From a bacterium (GTDB lineage Bacteria > Patescibacteriota > Minisyncoccia > Phycocordibacterales > Phycocordibacteraceae): a stretch of 42,758 nucleotides of DNA. Positions 34,011 to 42,758 of the stretch are shown piece by piece. The stretch covers positions 1-42,758 of the forward strand of contig JAKAGB010000002.1 in the NCBI GenBank assembly GCA_021817705.1, written 5' to 3'. How positions within the stretch are numbered: position 1 is the stretch's first letter; every line of letters begins with the position of its first letter. Made by a program: the position numbers and the translations under genes. The notes under the pieces were generated by a model that was given only the letters and a program-made list of their open reading frames with translations, had not been told where the DNA came from and searched no databases.

Positions 34011-35374
34011 TAGACGGGCAGATTAACGGGTGCCTCACTGGTCGCAGACTGAATTCTTGGAAGAGATGGCGCTTCGATTGCCGCGCTCGGTATATGGTAA
34101 AGCGTAGCAAACTCCTCCGTGCTCAAAACCATGTGACTCCCCGCCACGAACGGCGGGTAGTAGTACTGACGGCGCCGATATGCCTCTACGATGCCGCGTC
34201 GCGCTTTGTCCTGGAGCTTTTCGACACCAATTTCCCACGGATAGTTGTTGAAGTCGGTCATCCAGCGGGCAGGACGGATTCCGTTCCAGGGTGACTCGCT
34301 CGAGAATTGTTTGAAGCCGCCCGTGAGGCCGGTGATATTCACCGGGTCGAATTTTTCGGGCCGGGCGAGGTAAATGCCGCGCGCGCCCACGTCGAACGCG
34401 AGTTTTGCGATATTGCGCTCGATGGCGGCGATGAGGTCGCCACGGGCACCGGTGAGTATCGGCGGACTGAGGCGTTCCTTCCCCTGCTCATCCTTGTCTT
34501 TGATGCGCGCCTCTTTAATTATTTTCTCGACCACCTCCTTCGCCTCGTCCTTCCAGGTGTACTGCTTCCCTTCCGCGTTCTTCTTCCCTTTGAAGCTTTC
34601 GCCCTTGTGTGCGCGCACGACATACTGGATCCACATATATTCGCCCTTGCCGAGAGTGCCCATGAACTCGACCAGGTGCGCTAACGGGTCGACCTGCTCG
34701 GGCTCCTTCTGCGTCTTATCGAGGCCGTATTCGACGTAGGTTTTCAAGGGCACCGAAACTTTTGAGTTGGTGTGCACGAAATCGCAGCCCCAGAGCGCCC
34801 ATTCTTCTGGTTTGGCGGAGATGAGCTGCGTGTAGTCGGGCGCTTCGGTAATCTGCACGCCCGGATACTGTGCATAGAATTGCGCTTCGATGAGCTTCCT
34901 GAGCCCTGCGCGCGTCCAGAGGAAGAAGTGCACCTGGCCTTCGAGTGAGACGATTTCGAATGAAAGCCACGGACGGAGCTTCCCCGTGAAATATTTCTCG
35001 TACCAGGTGCCGTCGCCTCCCGAAAGGTGGAGGCCGGAGAGCACGGCTTCCATGGCGAGTGGCGTCTTCATGAGATTCCGCGGCGGTTTTATCTCGAGAA
35101 GTATGACCTTCTGTTTTGCGATAAAGCGCGAGCGGGAGAGATCCATCCAGAGCCCCCAGGCCGCAAGGACGATGATGGCCGGGAGCCACAAGGGGGCAAG
35201 GAAAAGCGCGAGCTCGACCGCGAGCCCCACCTGCGCGGTCATGATGAGGTACGCGAGCACGAGGAGTGCAAATCCGACGACGAAAAGCGGCCACGGGGAC
35301 GTACGCGTACCGCTCTTGTCTTTCAGGTTGTCCATGAACTTCTCGAGCCGGTCGTAAAACGGGAGGAAGGACAT
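34010..35374 (-). CDS. Two-TM membrane protein with large soluble domain, unknown
   Basis: Long ORF with N-terminal TM pair and TATAAT-N6-ATG. Confidence 0.75.
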   Translation of the reverse strand: MSFLPFYDRLEKFMDNLKDKSGTRTSPWPLFVVGFALLVLAYLIMTAQVGLAVELALFLAPLWLPAIIVLAAWGLWMDLSRSRFIAKQKVILLEIKPPRNLMKTPLAMEAVLSGLHLSGGDGTWYEKYFTGKLRPWLSFEIVSLEGQVHFFLWTRAGLRKLIEAQFYAQYPGVQITEAPDYTQLISAKPEEWALWGCDFVHTNSKVSVPLKTYVEYGLDKTQKEPEQVDPLAHLVEFMGTLGKGEYMWIQYVVRAHKGESFKGKKNAEGKQYTWKDEAKEVVEKIIKEARIKDKDEQGKERLSPPILTGARGDLIAAIERNIAKLAFDVGARGIYLARPEKFDPVNITGLTGGFKQFSSESPWNGIRPARWMTDFNNYPWEIGVEKLQDKARRGIVEAYRRRQYYYPPFVAGSHMVLSTEEFATLYHIPSAAIEAPSLPRIQSATSEAPVNLPV

Positions 35375-35387
35375 GGTGCGATTATAC

Positions 35388-35412
35388 CGCGCGCCGGCCT
35401 TGCCGGCGTGCG
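35388..35412. repeat. GC palindrome with 3-nt spacer, 1 nt from a TATAAT box
   Basis: CGCGCGCCGGC CTT GCCGGCGTGCG (one G:T). Confidence 0.8.
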
Positions 35413-35424
35413 TATACGGGGAAA

Positions 35425-35459
35425 ATGAAAACCGCGGCGCTTCGCGCCGCGGTTTTCAT
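35425..35459. terminator. Palindromic terminator of 35468..36538
   Basis: ATGAAAACCGCGGCGC TTC GCGCCGCGGTTTTCAT. Confidence 0.75.
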
Positions 35460-35467
35460 CAAGAACG

Positions 35468-36538
35468 TTACGCCACGTCGTAGCGACCGTCTTTGAGTTT
35501 CTTGAAATGCTTCTGGTCGTTCAGGTTAACGAGGATGGTGTTGTCCTTCACGAAGCGGGCGATCTTCACCTTCTTGATGATGTCCTCCTTCTTCATGGGG
35601 CCATGCTCTTCGATGACCTCGCGGATGACGTCGCGCACGACGCCCGGCTTGTAGCCCCACTCGGTGAGCGCGTAGAGGCCGCGTCCGACAAGGACGAAGC
35701 GCGGGTCCTTGATTAGCTCGTTGTGGGTCGTGGCCACGTGCGCCTTCTTCGAGAACATCGTGCTGATAGCCTTCGAGACTTCCGAGAAGTGCATCGGCTT
35801 GCCGTGATGCTTGATGGCGAGGTACGCGTAGTCGCGCACGCCCTTCGTGCGGATGGCGGCAGAGGAGACCTTGCCCCACTCGGCGAGCGGATTCACGCCG
35901 ATATTCTTGCTGAGGGAGAGCCAACGCTTCAACACTTCTTCGTTCTTGTATGCGTCGTTCACGCTCTTCAGTTCGTCGAGGAAGCGGTCGAGGAGTTCGC
36001 CTTCGGCGACTACCTCTTCGTCATCCAAGGAAGCGTACAAACGGCCGAGCGCGTCGTGAATCTGCTTCGCGGTCGAGGCATCGATGTGCCAGCGCGCGTA
36101 AAAGTCGTCGGTCTCGCGTTCGCGCAGGAACTGCGCGCCGAGCACAAGGAGGAAGCGGAAACGATTCTTGCCCTTCTCGTCCTTTGCGAACGAAGCGAGG
36201 AGTTCGTCTTCCGGCACAATGGCGCCCATGGCATCGATGGCTTTGGCAAGTTCGTCGAACGCGGCCTTCGATTCGGCGAAGGCTTTGGAGCCGCGGATGG
36301 CGTCGAGCCCTGCGGCCTCGATCTGGCGCACGCGTTCGCGGGTGATGCCGGAGCGGTCGCCGATGGCCTCGAGGGTCTCGCGACCCGCGTTCGTGCCAAG
36401 CCCGAAGCGGCGCACGAGAACGTCGCGAGCGCGCTCCGGAGCCGCCGCGAGGAGCTTCTTCGCGAGCGCCACGCTGTCGAACTTGAACGAGACGGACTTC
36501 GCCGCCTTTGCCTTCGTAGATGCCATCTTCTTTGCCAT
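35468..36538 (-). CDS. Sigma-70 region 4-like HTH fused to a HARE-HTH (RpoE/delta-like) domain
   Basis: DVLVRRFGLGTNAGRETLEAIGDRSGITRERVRQIEAAGLDAIR; C-term HGPMKKEDIIKKVKIARFVKDNTILVNLNDQKHFKKLKDGRYDVA. Confidence 0.8.
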   Translation of the reverse strand: MAKKMASTKAKAAKSVSFKFDSVALAKKLLAAAPERARDVLVRRFGLGTNAGRETLEAIGDRSGITRERVRQIEAAGLDAIRGSKAFAESKAAFDELAKAIDAMGAIVPEDELLASFAKDEKGKNRFRFLLVLGAQFLRERETDDFYARWHIDASTAKQIHDALGRLYASLDDEEVVAEGELLDRFLDELKSVNDAYKNEEVLKRWLSLSKNIGVNPLAEWGKVSSAAIRTKGVRDYAYLAIKHHGKPMHFSEVSKAISTMFSKKAHVATTHNELIKDPRFVLVGRGLYALTEWGYKPGVVRDVIREVIEEHGPMKKEDIIKKVKIARFVKDNTILVNLNDQKHFKKLKDGRYDVA

Positions 36539-36634
36539 AGGGATAATGTGATTAGGTTATATCAGATGCCTCGAAAATAGTCAACGGGCACCACTATACC
36601 ACAACATTACGCCACAATGCCACCCACAGGCCGC

Positions 36635-36662
36635 TTGACATACAGACTCATTGCTGTATCGT
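36635..36662 (+). promoter_or_regulatory. Promoter for 36690..37079
   Basis: TTGACA-N16-TATCGT. Confidence 0.7.
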
Positions 36663-36689
36663 CTTCCCTGGAAGAAAGGAGTGATTGTT

Positions 36690-37079
36690 ATGAAAATGTT
36701 GCTTGCAATCGTCTTCGCGGCCGTTGCGCTTTCTGCCTGTAGTAACAAGCCGAACTCGGCTGAAACTGCGCGCGTTAAGGCGGTCGATGCCAGGGTGGCA
36801 CCCTATTGCAGCACGAAACCATTGCTTATTACCGAAGGCGTGGACTACTATCCGCATCTTTGCGGCGCCATCATCAATTATGATGGCGACGTGCTCGTGT
36901 TAACCGGGTATCATCCGCAACGTGGCGAACTGCTCGTGGTATGGGCCGACAGCAGAGGCACTGACTTCGATCAGACATTTATGCCCGACCCAAAGAGAAT
37001 CCGAGCCGTATATGCATTCGGCGATCCGCAAGCCACGTCGCTGTTAACGCAGTGGAAAGCAAAACACTACACGCATTAG
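36690..37079 (+). CDS. Small lipoprotein, unknown function
   Basis: MKMLLAIVFAAVALSACSNKP lipobox; SD AAAGGAG. Confidence 0.8.
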   Translation: MKMLLAIVFAAVALSACSNKPNSAETARVKAVDARVAPYCSTKPLLITEGVDYYPHLCGAIINYDGDVLVLTGYHPQRGELLVVWADSRGTDFDQTFMPDPKRIRAVYAFGDPQATSLLTQWKAKHYTH

Positions 37080-37085
37080 AAATAC

Positions 37086-37126
37086 AGCAGTGTGAGGACT
37101 TTGTTCCTCGCACTGCTTTTATTTTT
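37086..37126 (+). terminator. Terminator of 36690..37079
   Basis: AGCAGTG-GAGG...CCTC-CACTGCT then TTTATTTTT. Confidence 0.8.
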
Positions 37127-39506
37127 CCACAACAATATTCAAGATGCGGCCGGGCACGTAGATGACGCGCGAGGGGGCGCGGCCGGCGAAGCCGGCCGCG
37201 ATGGCCGGAATTTCTTTTGCAGCGGCGAGCGCGGCTTCTTCGGAAGCATCCCGCGCGAGCGTGATGGTGCCGCGCGTCTTGCCATTTATTTGCACGGCAA
37301 TTTCCACTTCGTCTTCCACCAGGAGTGCAGGGTCAAAAGTTGGCCACGCGGCCGTGTGCACGCTGCCTTCCTCGAGAGAGGCGTACCAGAGCTCTTCGGT
37401 TATGTGCGGGGCGAACGGCGCGAGTATTTTGAGGAATGCGCGCCACTCTCCCTTCCCTATCGCCTTTGCGTCTTCCGCGGCGTTCAAGAAAATCATCATC
37501 TGGCTTATGGCTGTATTGAAGCGGAACGCGCGGATGTCATCGCCCACTTTCTGAATGGTCTTTGCAAGCGGGCTCGCGAGCGCAGGCACGTCTTCTTCCT
37601 GCACCATTCCGGCGAGCCGCCACACGCGGTCGAGGAACCGGCGCGCACCCACGAGGCTCTGCGTATTCCATGCGATTGCGTTCTCGAACGGCCCCATGAA
37701 CATCTCGTACACACGGAGCGCATCCGCGCCGTACTCGGCAACGATGTCATCCGGATTCACCACGTTGCCGAACCGTTTGCTCATCTTCCGGCCGTCTTCG
37801 GCGATGATGAGGCCCACGGAATGGAGCTCGGTGAACGGCTCCTTGGTGGAAAGGATGCCGATGTCGTAGAGGAACTTGTGCCAGAAGCGCGCGTAAATGA
37901 GGTGGCGCGTGGCGTGCTCGGCGCCGCCCACATACACGTCTACCGGCGCCCAGTATTTTTCGCGCTTTCCGGAAACGAGCTCATGCTCGTTCTGCGGATC
38001 CATGTAGCGCAGGTAGTACCAACTCGAACCTGCCCACTGCGGCATAGTGTTCGTCTCGCGCTTCGCCGCGCCTTTGCATTTGGGGCACGTGGTGTTGACC
38101 CAGTCGGAAATGGCCGCCAAGGGCGATTCGCCGGTGCCCGTGGGCTCGTAGTGCTCCACCTCCGGCAGGCGCACCGGCAGGTCTTCGTACGGTACCGGAA
38201 CCGCACCGCATTTTTCGCAGTAGATGATGGGAATCGGCTCGCCCCAGTAGCGCTGGCGGCTGAACACCCAGTCGCGCAGTTTGTACTTCACCACCGCGCG
38301 GCCGTAGCGCGCAGTGATTTCTGCGCGCGTGGCCGCGCTCTCTTTGCCGGAATAGTCGCCGGAATCTACGAGCGCGCCATCGTCGACGTACGGCAGCTCG
38401 CCGCCTTCGACGACGCGTTTTATCAGCAACCCGAATTTCTGTGCGAAGGCGAAGTCGCGCTCATCGTGCGCCGGCACCGCCATGATGGCGCCGGTGCCGT
38501 AAGAGCCGAGCACGTAGTCGGCGACATACACGGGGATTTGTGCGCCCGTCGCCGGATTCGTTGAGGAGACGCCTTCGAGCCTTACGCCGGTCTTTTCGCG
38601 GCCTTCGGCCGTGCGGTCAATCTCGCTCGCCTGAGCGGCTTGCGCGACGTATGCCGAAACCTCGGCGCGATTAGAAAGATGCGGCGCGAGCATTGCCAGC
38701 GCCGGATGTTCGGGCGCAAGCACGAGATAGGTCGCGCCGAACAAGGTGTCGGCGCGCGTCGTAAACACGGTCACCGGCTTTTCAAGTCCTGATACGGCGA
38801 AATCGATTTCCGCACCTTCAGAACGACCGATCCAATTACGCTGGCTCTCCTTTATATGCTCCGGCCACTTGGGCAGAAGTTCCAAATCGTGGAGGAGACG
38901 GTCGGCGTAGTCGGTAATCTTGAGCACCCACTGCGGCAAGACTTTTTTTTCGACCGGCGTGTCGCAACGCTCGCAGCGCCCCTGCTCCACGTCTTCGTTC
39001 GCAAGGCCCGTCTTACACGACGGGCACCAGTTGATGGGCTCTTCGCTCCGGAACGCGAGCCCATGCTCGTAGAGCTTCAGGAAAATCCACTGCGTCCAGT
39101 GGTAGTAGCTTGGGTCGGTGGTGTTTATCTCGCGGCTCCAGTCGTAATCGAAGCCGATCTTCTGCAGCTGCTCTTTGAAGCGCGCGATGTTCTTTTCGAC
39201 TGCCACGCGCGGGTGCACCTTATTTTTGAGCGCGAAGTTCTCCGCAGGGAGCCCGAAGGCGTCCCAACCCATGGGGTGGAGCACTGTTTTGCCCTGCATG
39301 CGCGCGTGGCGCGAGACGACATCGGTGGCGATATAGCCTTTGGGGTGCCCGACATGGAGCCCTTCGCCCGAGGGGTATGGGAACATGTCGAGCACATAGG
39401 CTTTTTCTTTCGTCGCATCTTCTGCGGAACGGTAGGTGCCTTCTTCCGCCCAGCGCTTCTGCCAACGCGGTTCAAGCTCTTGCGGGTTGTATGCTTCTTG
39501 CGCCAC
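37119..39506 (-). CDS. leuS: Leucine--tRNA ligase
   Basis: MFPYPSGEGLHVGHPKGYIATD, KMSKRFGNVVNPDDI. Confidence 0.97.
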   Translation of the reverse strand: MAQEAYNPQELEPRWQKRWAEEGTYRSAEDATKEKAYVLDMFPYPSGEGLHVGHPKGYIATDVVSRHARMQGKTVLHPMGWDAFGLPAENFALKNKVHPRVAVEKNIARFKEQLQKIGFDYDWSREINTTDPSYYHWTQWIFLKLYEHGLAFRSEEPINWCPSCKTGLANEDVEQGRCERCDTPVEKKVLPQWVLKITDYADRLLHDLELLPKWPEHIKESQRNWIGRSEGAEIDFAVSGLEKPVTVFTTRADTLFGATYLVLAPEHPALAMLAPHLSNRAEVSAYVAQAAQASEIDRTAEGREKTGVRLEGVSSTNPATGAQIPVYVADYVLGSYGTGAIMAVPAHDERDFAFAQKFGLLIKRVVEGGELPYVDDGALVDSGDYSGKESAATRAEITARYGRAVVKYKLRDWVFSRQRYWGEPIPIIYCEKCGAVPVPYEDLPVRLPEVEHYEPTGTGESPLAAISDWVNTTCPKCKGAAKRETNTMPQWAGSSWYYLRYMDPQNEHELVSGKREKYWAPVDVYVGGAEHATRHLIYARFWHKFLYDIGILSTKEPFTELHSVGLIIAEDGRKMSKRFGNVVNPDDIVAEYGADALRVYEMFMGPFENAIAWNTQSLVGARRFLDRVWRLAGMVQEEDVPALASPLAKTIQKVGDDIRAFRFNTAISQMMIFLNAAEDAKAIGKGEWRAFLKILAPFAPHITEELWYASLEEGSVHTAAWPTFDPALLVEDEVEIAVQINGKTRGTITLARDASEEAALAAAKEIPAIAAGFAGRAPSRVIYVPGRILNIVVEK
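37178..37200. repeat. GC palindrome with 3-nt spacer inside leuS
   Basis: CGCGGCCGGC GAA GCCGGCCGCG. Confidence 0.85.
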
Positions 39507-39507
39507 G

Positions 39508-40059
39508 TTAGTCTCTAAATTTCTTCACGCCGACATACATGAGCGCGCCGAGCGCGATGGCCGCAATGATGAGCCGCAGCCAGTTGCCCGCCGTGCCCCA
39601 ATAGGAAGCGCTACCGATCACGAGCGCCACGACGCCGCCATAGGAAAGGCCGTTCGCGACTGCGGAGGAGCCGAGCGGCAAAAATCCCACGAAGAGCGAC
39701 GCGATGCCGAACACCATCATCGCGACGAACGCGTAGAGCGCATGCGCATCCACGGCGTTCTGGAACGGCACCTGGCATTTGGCGGTGAGGTCGCAGTAGC
39801 CCGAAGGAGCGACCGGCTTCGTGGCACCGGCGGGCGCAGGCGTGGGATATTCCGTCCACGTGCCGCCAGCGCTATCGCAATCGGCAGCGTTCTGCGGAGT
39901 CGGCGCAGTCGCCGACGGGCAGTACGCGTTATAGTCCGGCGCCGGGAGCGCGATAGACAGAATGACCGCAAAAAAGAGGTTCAGTACGACGACGATGCCG
40001 AGCGTGAGCGCCCAGCGTACGAAACGCGGCGTGCGCGATGTCGCGATAGAGGATTCCAT
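39508..40059 (-). CDS. Membrane protein, unknown function
   Basis: Four hydrophobic segments and a Cys-containing extracytoplasmic loop. Confidence 0.7.
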   Translation of the reverse strand: MESSIATSRTPRFVRWALTLGIVVVLNLFFAVILSIALPAPDYNAYCPSATAPTPQNAADCDSAGGTWTEYPTPAPAGATKPVAPSGYCDLTAKCQVPFQNAVDAHALYAFVAMMVFGIASLFVGFLPLGSSAVANGLSYGGVVALVIGSASYWGTAGNWLRLIIAAIALGALMYVGVKKFRD

Positions 40060-40082
40060 ACGCCTTGGATTGTACCATTTTT

Positions 40083-40122
40083 ATAAAAAGAAGCCCGCAA
40101 GCGCATTCTGCGCTGCGGGCTT
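40083..40122 (-). terminator. Terminator of 40128..40730
   Basis: AAGCCCGCAGCGCA...TGCGCTTGCGGGCTT then CTTTTTATAA on the minus strand. Confidence 0.8.
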
Positions 40123-40127
40123 GTAGT

Positions 40128-40730
40128 TCATGAGTGCTTCCATTCACGGAGCTTCTGCTCCAAGAATGCGAAGTCGGCGTTTGCGTGCGCACAGTCGGTG
40201 CGCACCTGGCGATCAAAGAAATCGTGGCCAGGAATGCGCATGACAACGCGAACGGGTTTGCACCCGTGCTCGGCCGGAAGCGCAATGAGGCGCGCTTTCC
40301 AAACCGACACGCCCGCCGCCCTGAAAACGGCAGCGAGCTTGCGCGTCGCGTGTTCGTGCGCAACCGAGCGTCTCGCCCGGACTGCGTGCGACTTCGGCAC
40401 GAACGAGTCGCGCACAGCCGGAGCCGCGAATGCGAGTTCGTTCGCGCCATAGCCGACCGTGTTCGCCCGGATATCCGCCTGGTAGTTCGCAAGGAACCAC
40501 AGGCCGAATATGATGAACAGACCGCTCAGGAAGCCTCGCTTCGAGTGCGAGACGGTGCCGCTTATTTCGCTGCGGAGCGAGCGGTGCCTCGCCGTACAAG
40601 GCACCAGCGGCGCATCTCCGCGCATTCGCGCGAAGTCGGCCGTAAGTGCTGCGCGTGCCGCTGCGGCACGCGCTTCAACCGAGGCTGGCGTCTGCCGGCC
40701 ACGGAATCGGAACAGACCGAGAAAACTCAT
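40128..40730 (-). CDS. Hypothetical protein with one TM, 200 aa
   Basis: ORF with SD AGAGGAG, TTGACA-N17-TACCAT promoter and terminator. Confidence 0.75.
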   Translation of the reverse strand: MSFLGLFRFRGRQTPASVEARAAAARAALTADFARMRGDAPLVPCTARHRSLRSEISGTVSHSKRGFLSGLFIIFGLWFLANYQADIRANTVGYGANELAFAAPAVRDSFVPKSHAVRARRSVAHEHATRKLAAVFRAAGVSVWKARLIALPAEHGCKPVRVVMRIPGHDFFDRQVRTDCAHANADFAFLEQKLREWKHS

Positions 40731-40781
40731 GACACTGGTACTCCTCTAAGGTTCTGCATGCCTGTTTGCATGCCGCAGGCC

Positions 40782-40810
40782 ATGGTAGCACACTGCGATG
40801 TGTATGTCAA
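40782..40810 (-). promoter_or_regulatory. Promoter for 40128..40730, containing the TGA stop of the upstream gene
   Basis: TTGACA-N17-TACCAT on the minus strand. Confidence 0.85.
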
Positions 40811-42051
40811 GTGCCGGGCACGGCGCGGGCTATTTCGTCGAAGTGCTTCCCGCTCTCGGAAACGTAGGTGTAGAGTCCCTCTCTCCCGTGCGGCCCTTTT
40901 GCCGGGCAGTAGGAAATGAACGGCCGCTCGCCACCCTCCGCCCAGCCGATGAGCGCCCCGTGTGCAGTGGTGGGGAGCGTGTGGTTCGCGGCCAAGAGCT
41001 GCGTGAGCGTGCGCTCGTCCATTTCCGAAATCTTCTGCGGGTAGTAGTCGCCCGCTTTGCCGGGATGCCGTCGTCGCAAGCTGCGGAGAGCTACCGCGAG
41101 GTTGTGCACGTTGTAAAGGATAGCGGCGCCCGCGTGGTCGCGCAGGGTCATAAGTTCCTCTACCGTATCCGGAATGCGCTTGTCTTCCGGGAGCGCTTGG
41201 TTCGCGAGCGCCGCATACCGGTACTGCGGTTTCCCGTGGCGTTCTTGCACGTCAAGCGCGAATTTGGTGAATTGAAACATACCGAACGAGACGAGCGCAT
41301 CATAGAGCGAAGGGATGCGCAGCAGGAATTCCGTGCCGGCGTTCTCAAGAAGGAACCGGTATACATCCACGCCACCGGGCATGATTTCAGTCATGGAGTA
41401 GGCGGCGAGCACATTCCCGTTTATACGCGAGGCAAGATGCAGGAGCATTTTCAAATCCCATGCGCCATCGGCGCCTTCAAACCCGTAGAGCTCATGCAAA
41501 CGCGTAGGCTCGATGCTCTCGACGAGCTCGCGCGCGAGGTTGGTCATCTTACCGAGATACGATTCAAAATCCGGCTCAAGCCCTTCCTGTGCGTTGTCGC
41601 GGAGTGCAGCGTATTCTTTCACGAGCGCATCGCCGAACTGTCTCGTCTCAGCACTTTCGCTCCGGTTCAGTTTCGTCTTTTCATCCCACATCTCATGCAG
41701 GTTGAGCTTGAACGAAAGTGGCTCTTGGGCGCGAATCTCGCCTTCGTGGCCGAAATAGTAGTGCGTGAGGCCGGTCGCGCGTCGATCCGCAAGAGTGCCC
41801 ATACGGTATAGGCGCGGTTCTCGCATCGGCTCGCCATGATGAGCGAAGAGCTCGAGCTTTCTGCCAGGATAGTATTCGACAAACCGCGGCTTCGTATACT
41901 CGTATGCCGCCGCACCGAGGCCAGTGCCTATCGCCCCTATCGCCGTGACCGACTTTGCGGCTTCTTTCGCGCTCTCTAAGAACCCGCGACGGGTGATGCC
42001 CGAAAGTTCTTCCTGTGGCGATGACGCGGGTCGGAATCGCTCTGCGCTCAT
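40807..42051 (-). CDS. Protein with Tat-signal-like N-terminus, unknown function
   Basis: ITRRGFLESAKEAAKSVTAIGAIGTGLGAAAYEY resembles (S/T)RRxFLK plus an h-region. Confidence 0.6.
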   Translation of the reverse strand: MSAERFRPASSPQEELSGITRRGFLESAKEAAKSVTAIGAIGTGLGAAAYEYTKPRFVEYYPGRKLELFAHHGEPMREPRLYRMGTLADRRATGLTHYYFGHEGEIRAQEPLSFKLNLHEMWDEKTKLNRSESAETRQFGDALVKEYAALRDNAQEGLEPDFESYLGKMTNLARELVESIEPTRLHELYGFEGADGAWDLKMLLHLASRINGNVLAAYSMTEIMPGGVDVYRFLLENAGTEFLLRIPSLYDALVSFGMFQFTKFALDVQERHGKPQYRYAALANQALPEDKRIPDTVEELMTLRDHAGAAILYNVHNLAVALRSLRRRHPGKAGDYYPQKISEMDERTLTQLLAANHTLPTTAHGALIGWAEGGERPFISYCPAKGPHGREGLYTYVSESGKHFDEIARAVPGT

Positions 42052-42084
42052 AGCGCATACGATAGCATGTCGAGGCGCGCCTTT

Positions 42085-42758
42085 TTATCCGTGGAGGAAC
42101 ACCATCACATCGCCATCTTTCACGATGTACTCCTTCCCTTCTGTCCGCACTTTTGCGGCGTCGCGCGCGGCCGCATAGGAACCGGCCGCGAGCAGGTCTT
42201 TGCTCGCCACCACTTCGGCACGAATGAACTTGTCGCGGAAATCGGTGTGGATGGCCGCGCCCGCTTCGGGCGCGGTGCTTCCTTCGGGAATCGTCCACGC
42301 GCGCGACTCCTTCTCGCCGGTCGTGAAAAAGGAGATGAGTCCCAGGGTGGCATAGGCACCCTTGATGAGAGCGTCGAGGCCGTCTTCGTGCACGCCGAAT
42401 TCTTCGCGGAAGGACTGCGCATCTTCGGGAGCGACGTCAGAAAGCTCGCGCTCGGTCGCCGCGTCGACGAACACATACCGCGACCCGAGATTCGCGATGA
42501 GCTCGAAGGTCTTCTGCGCGCGGCCATCGGCGAGCTCGTCGAGGTTGTGCCCGCCGCTTTTGCGGTTGAGCGCGTACAAAATGGGTTTCAAGGTGAGGAG
42601 ATTCAGATTGCGCACGAGCGCGGTTTCATCCGGCGTAAGCCCGGCCGAGCGCGCGAGCTTGCCCGCCGTGAGCGCCTGCTCCACCTTCGCGAGCGCGGCG
42701 TCTTCGGCAAACGCGGCCTTGTCGCCGGTCTTCTTGTCGCGCGTGAGCTTCTCGCGGC
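42085..42758 (-). CDS. ychF: Redox-responsive GTPase/ATPase YchF, C-terminal part (truncated by window edge)
   Basis: KPILYALN, TGEKESRAWTIPEGSTAPEAGAAIHTDF, C-term EGKEYIVKDGDVMVFLHG (TGS domain). Confidence 0.92.
   Translation of the reverse strand, partial: REKLTRDKKTGDKAAFAEDAALAKVEQALTAGKLARSAGLTPDETALVRNLNLLTLKPILYALNRKSGGHNLDELADGRAQKTFELIANLGSRYVFVDAATERELSDVAPEDAQSFREEFGVHEDGLDALIKGAYATLGLISFFTTGEKESRAWTIPEGSTAPEAGAAIHTDFRDKFIRAEVVASKDLLAAGSYAAARDAAKVRTEGKEYIVKDGDVMVFLHG

Noticed and set aside
35468-36538. Complete alternative sigma factor
   Set aside because: Only a region-4-like HTH is recognisable; the region 2 -10-binding helix is absent.

Overview
The window looks like part of a Candidate Phyla Radiation (Patescibacteria, Parcubacteria-like) chromosome that uses the standard genetic code. 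That assignment is inferred from gene content and compactness. Almost all genes are on the minus strand. Housekeeping content: scpB (partial)/scpA, aspS, trpS, tRNA-Tyr, tyrS, an ABC exporter, an RlmN/Cfr-like radical SAM protein, grpE-dnaK-dnaJ, infA-rpmJ-rpsM-rpsK-rpsD-rpoA-rplQ-rplM-rpsI, alaS, pepF, ung, mnmA, mltG, leuS and ychF (partial), with many uncharacterised proteins. I saw no CRISPR array, transposase, rRNA or prophage. The main points of interest are: (1) about 20 genes have a TANNNT hexamer 6-8 nt before the ATG, which suggests pervasive leaderless transcription; (2) a second class of small orphan genes has TTGACA-N16-18-TANNNT promoters, strong SDs and intrinsic terminators; (3) GC palindromes with 3-nt spacers often abut the leaderless -10 boxes and also occur inside dnaJ, mnmA and leuS; (4) a tandem SpeD-like pair has one copy with intact catalytic residues and one without; (5) a truncated tRNA-Ala duplicate is interrupted by a hairpin-rich ~93-nt insert; (6) a 129-bp MITE-like inverted repeat forms the ung stop codon; (7) an unannotated 33-aa lipoprotein-like microprotein and a Cys-less bL36 are present. 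No database searches were run. All family calls come from motif reading.
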